41,614 nt of DNA from Planctomycetota bacterium. Lineage in GTDB: Bacteria > Planctomycetota > Planctomycetia > Gemmatales > Gemmataceae. The position numbers and the translations under genes were made by a program. The notes beneath the pieces were generated by a model. It saw only the letters and a list, made by a program, of their open reading frames with translations. It was not told where the DNA came from and ran no database searches. Shown piece by piece: positions 41,590-41,614 of this stretch; positions within the stretch are counted from its first letter, which is position 1; every line of letters begins with the position of its first letter. The DNA lies in contig VGZJ01000018.1 in the NCBI GenBank assembly GCA_016872595.1, positions 1-41,614 on the forward strand, read 5' to 3'.

Positions 41590-41614
41590 CTCAAGTAGTA
41601 GGCACACTCCGTGT

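Overview
The window looks like chromosomal DNA of a high-GC planctomycete, most likely of the Gemmataceae. Pointers are strongly GC-rich coding, two copies of the planctomycete-specific TIGR03000 domain, exported CotH-like and LCCL-domain proteins, a membrane Ser/Thr kinase next to ECF-type sigma factors, a TPR-CHAT protein, and word-like intergenic palindromes of a kind frequent in planctomycetes. The genus assignment is inference. No rRNA, complete tRNA, CRISPR array or prophage is visible.

Layout. 1-8.5 kb: the 5' part of an IS630-type transposase runs off the left edge. It is followed by a 59-aa protein, an NAD-dependent epimerase, gyrA (TTG start), an exported STN-like protein, aat, a leucine-rich-repeat membrane protein and a zinc-ribbon membrane protein. 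Upstream of the last is a leader holding five copies of a short palindrome. 8.5-14 kb: an unknown 176-aa protein, then a lower-GC patch with a decayed HicB-like fragment and a PD-(D/E)XK-like nuclease, then a 1324-aa protein of unknown function. 14-18.3 kb: convergent purN and purD sharing a 32-base hairpin, then a TroA-like metal-binding lipoprotein and its ABC ATPase, with no permease in the window. 18.3-25.6 kb: an FHA-GAF histidine kinase, a MazG-like pyrophosphohydrolase, a large membrane-anchored protein, a CotH-family protein and a patatin-like lipoprotein.

25.6-38.9 kb: an unbroken leftward series. In transcription order it is a zinc-ribbon membrane protein, a C-terminal processing protease (S41), an LCCL-domain protein, BamA, a Ser/Thr kinase with TPR-like tail, an ECF sigma factor (4-base overlap with the kinase), a second and atypical sigma factor, an unknown 335-aa protein and a TPR-CHAT (caspase-like) protein. 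The last five could form one signalling and effector cassette and are the most interesting part of the window. 39-41.6 kb: a Cys-rich TIGR03000 protein, dtd (D-aminoacyl-tRNA deacylase) and a membrane-anchored coiled-coil protein.

Many genes begin with GTG, and gyrA with TTG; starts were chosen from Shine-Dalgarno spacing, signal peptides and family length. Convergent neighbours are very tightly packed (3 to 52 bases). Several gaps are largely filled by long inverted repeats built from distinctive words, which probably act as terminators or mRNA-stabilising hairpins, or are mobile repeats.
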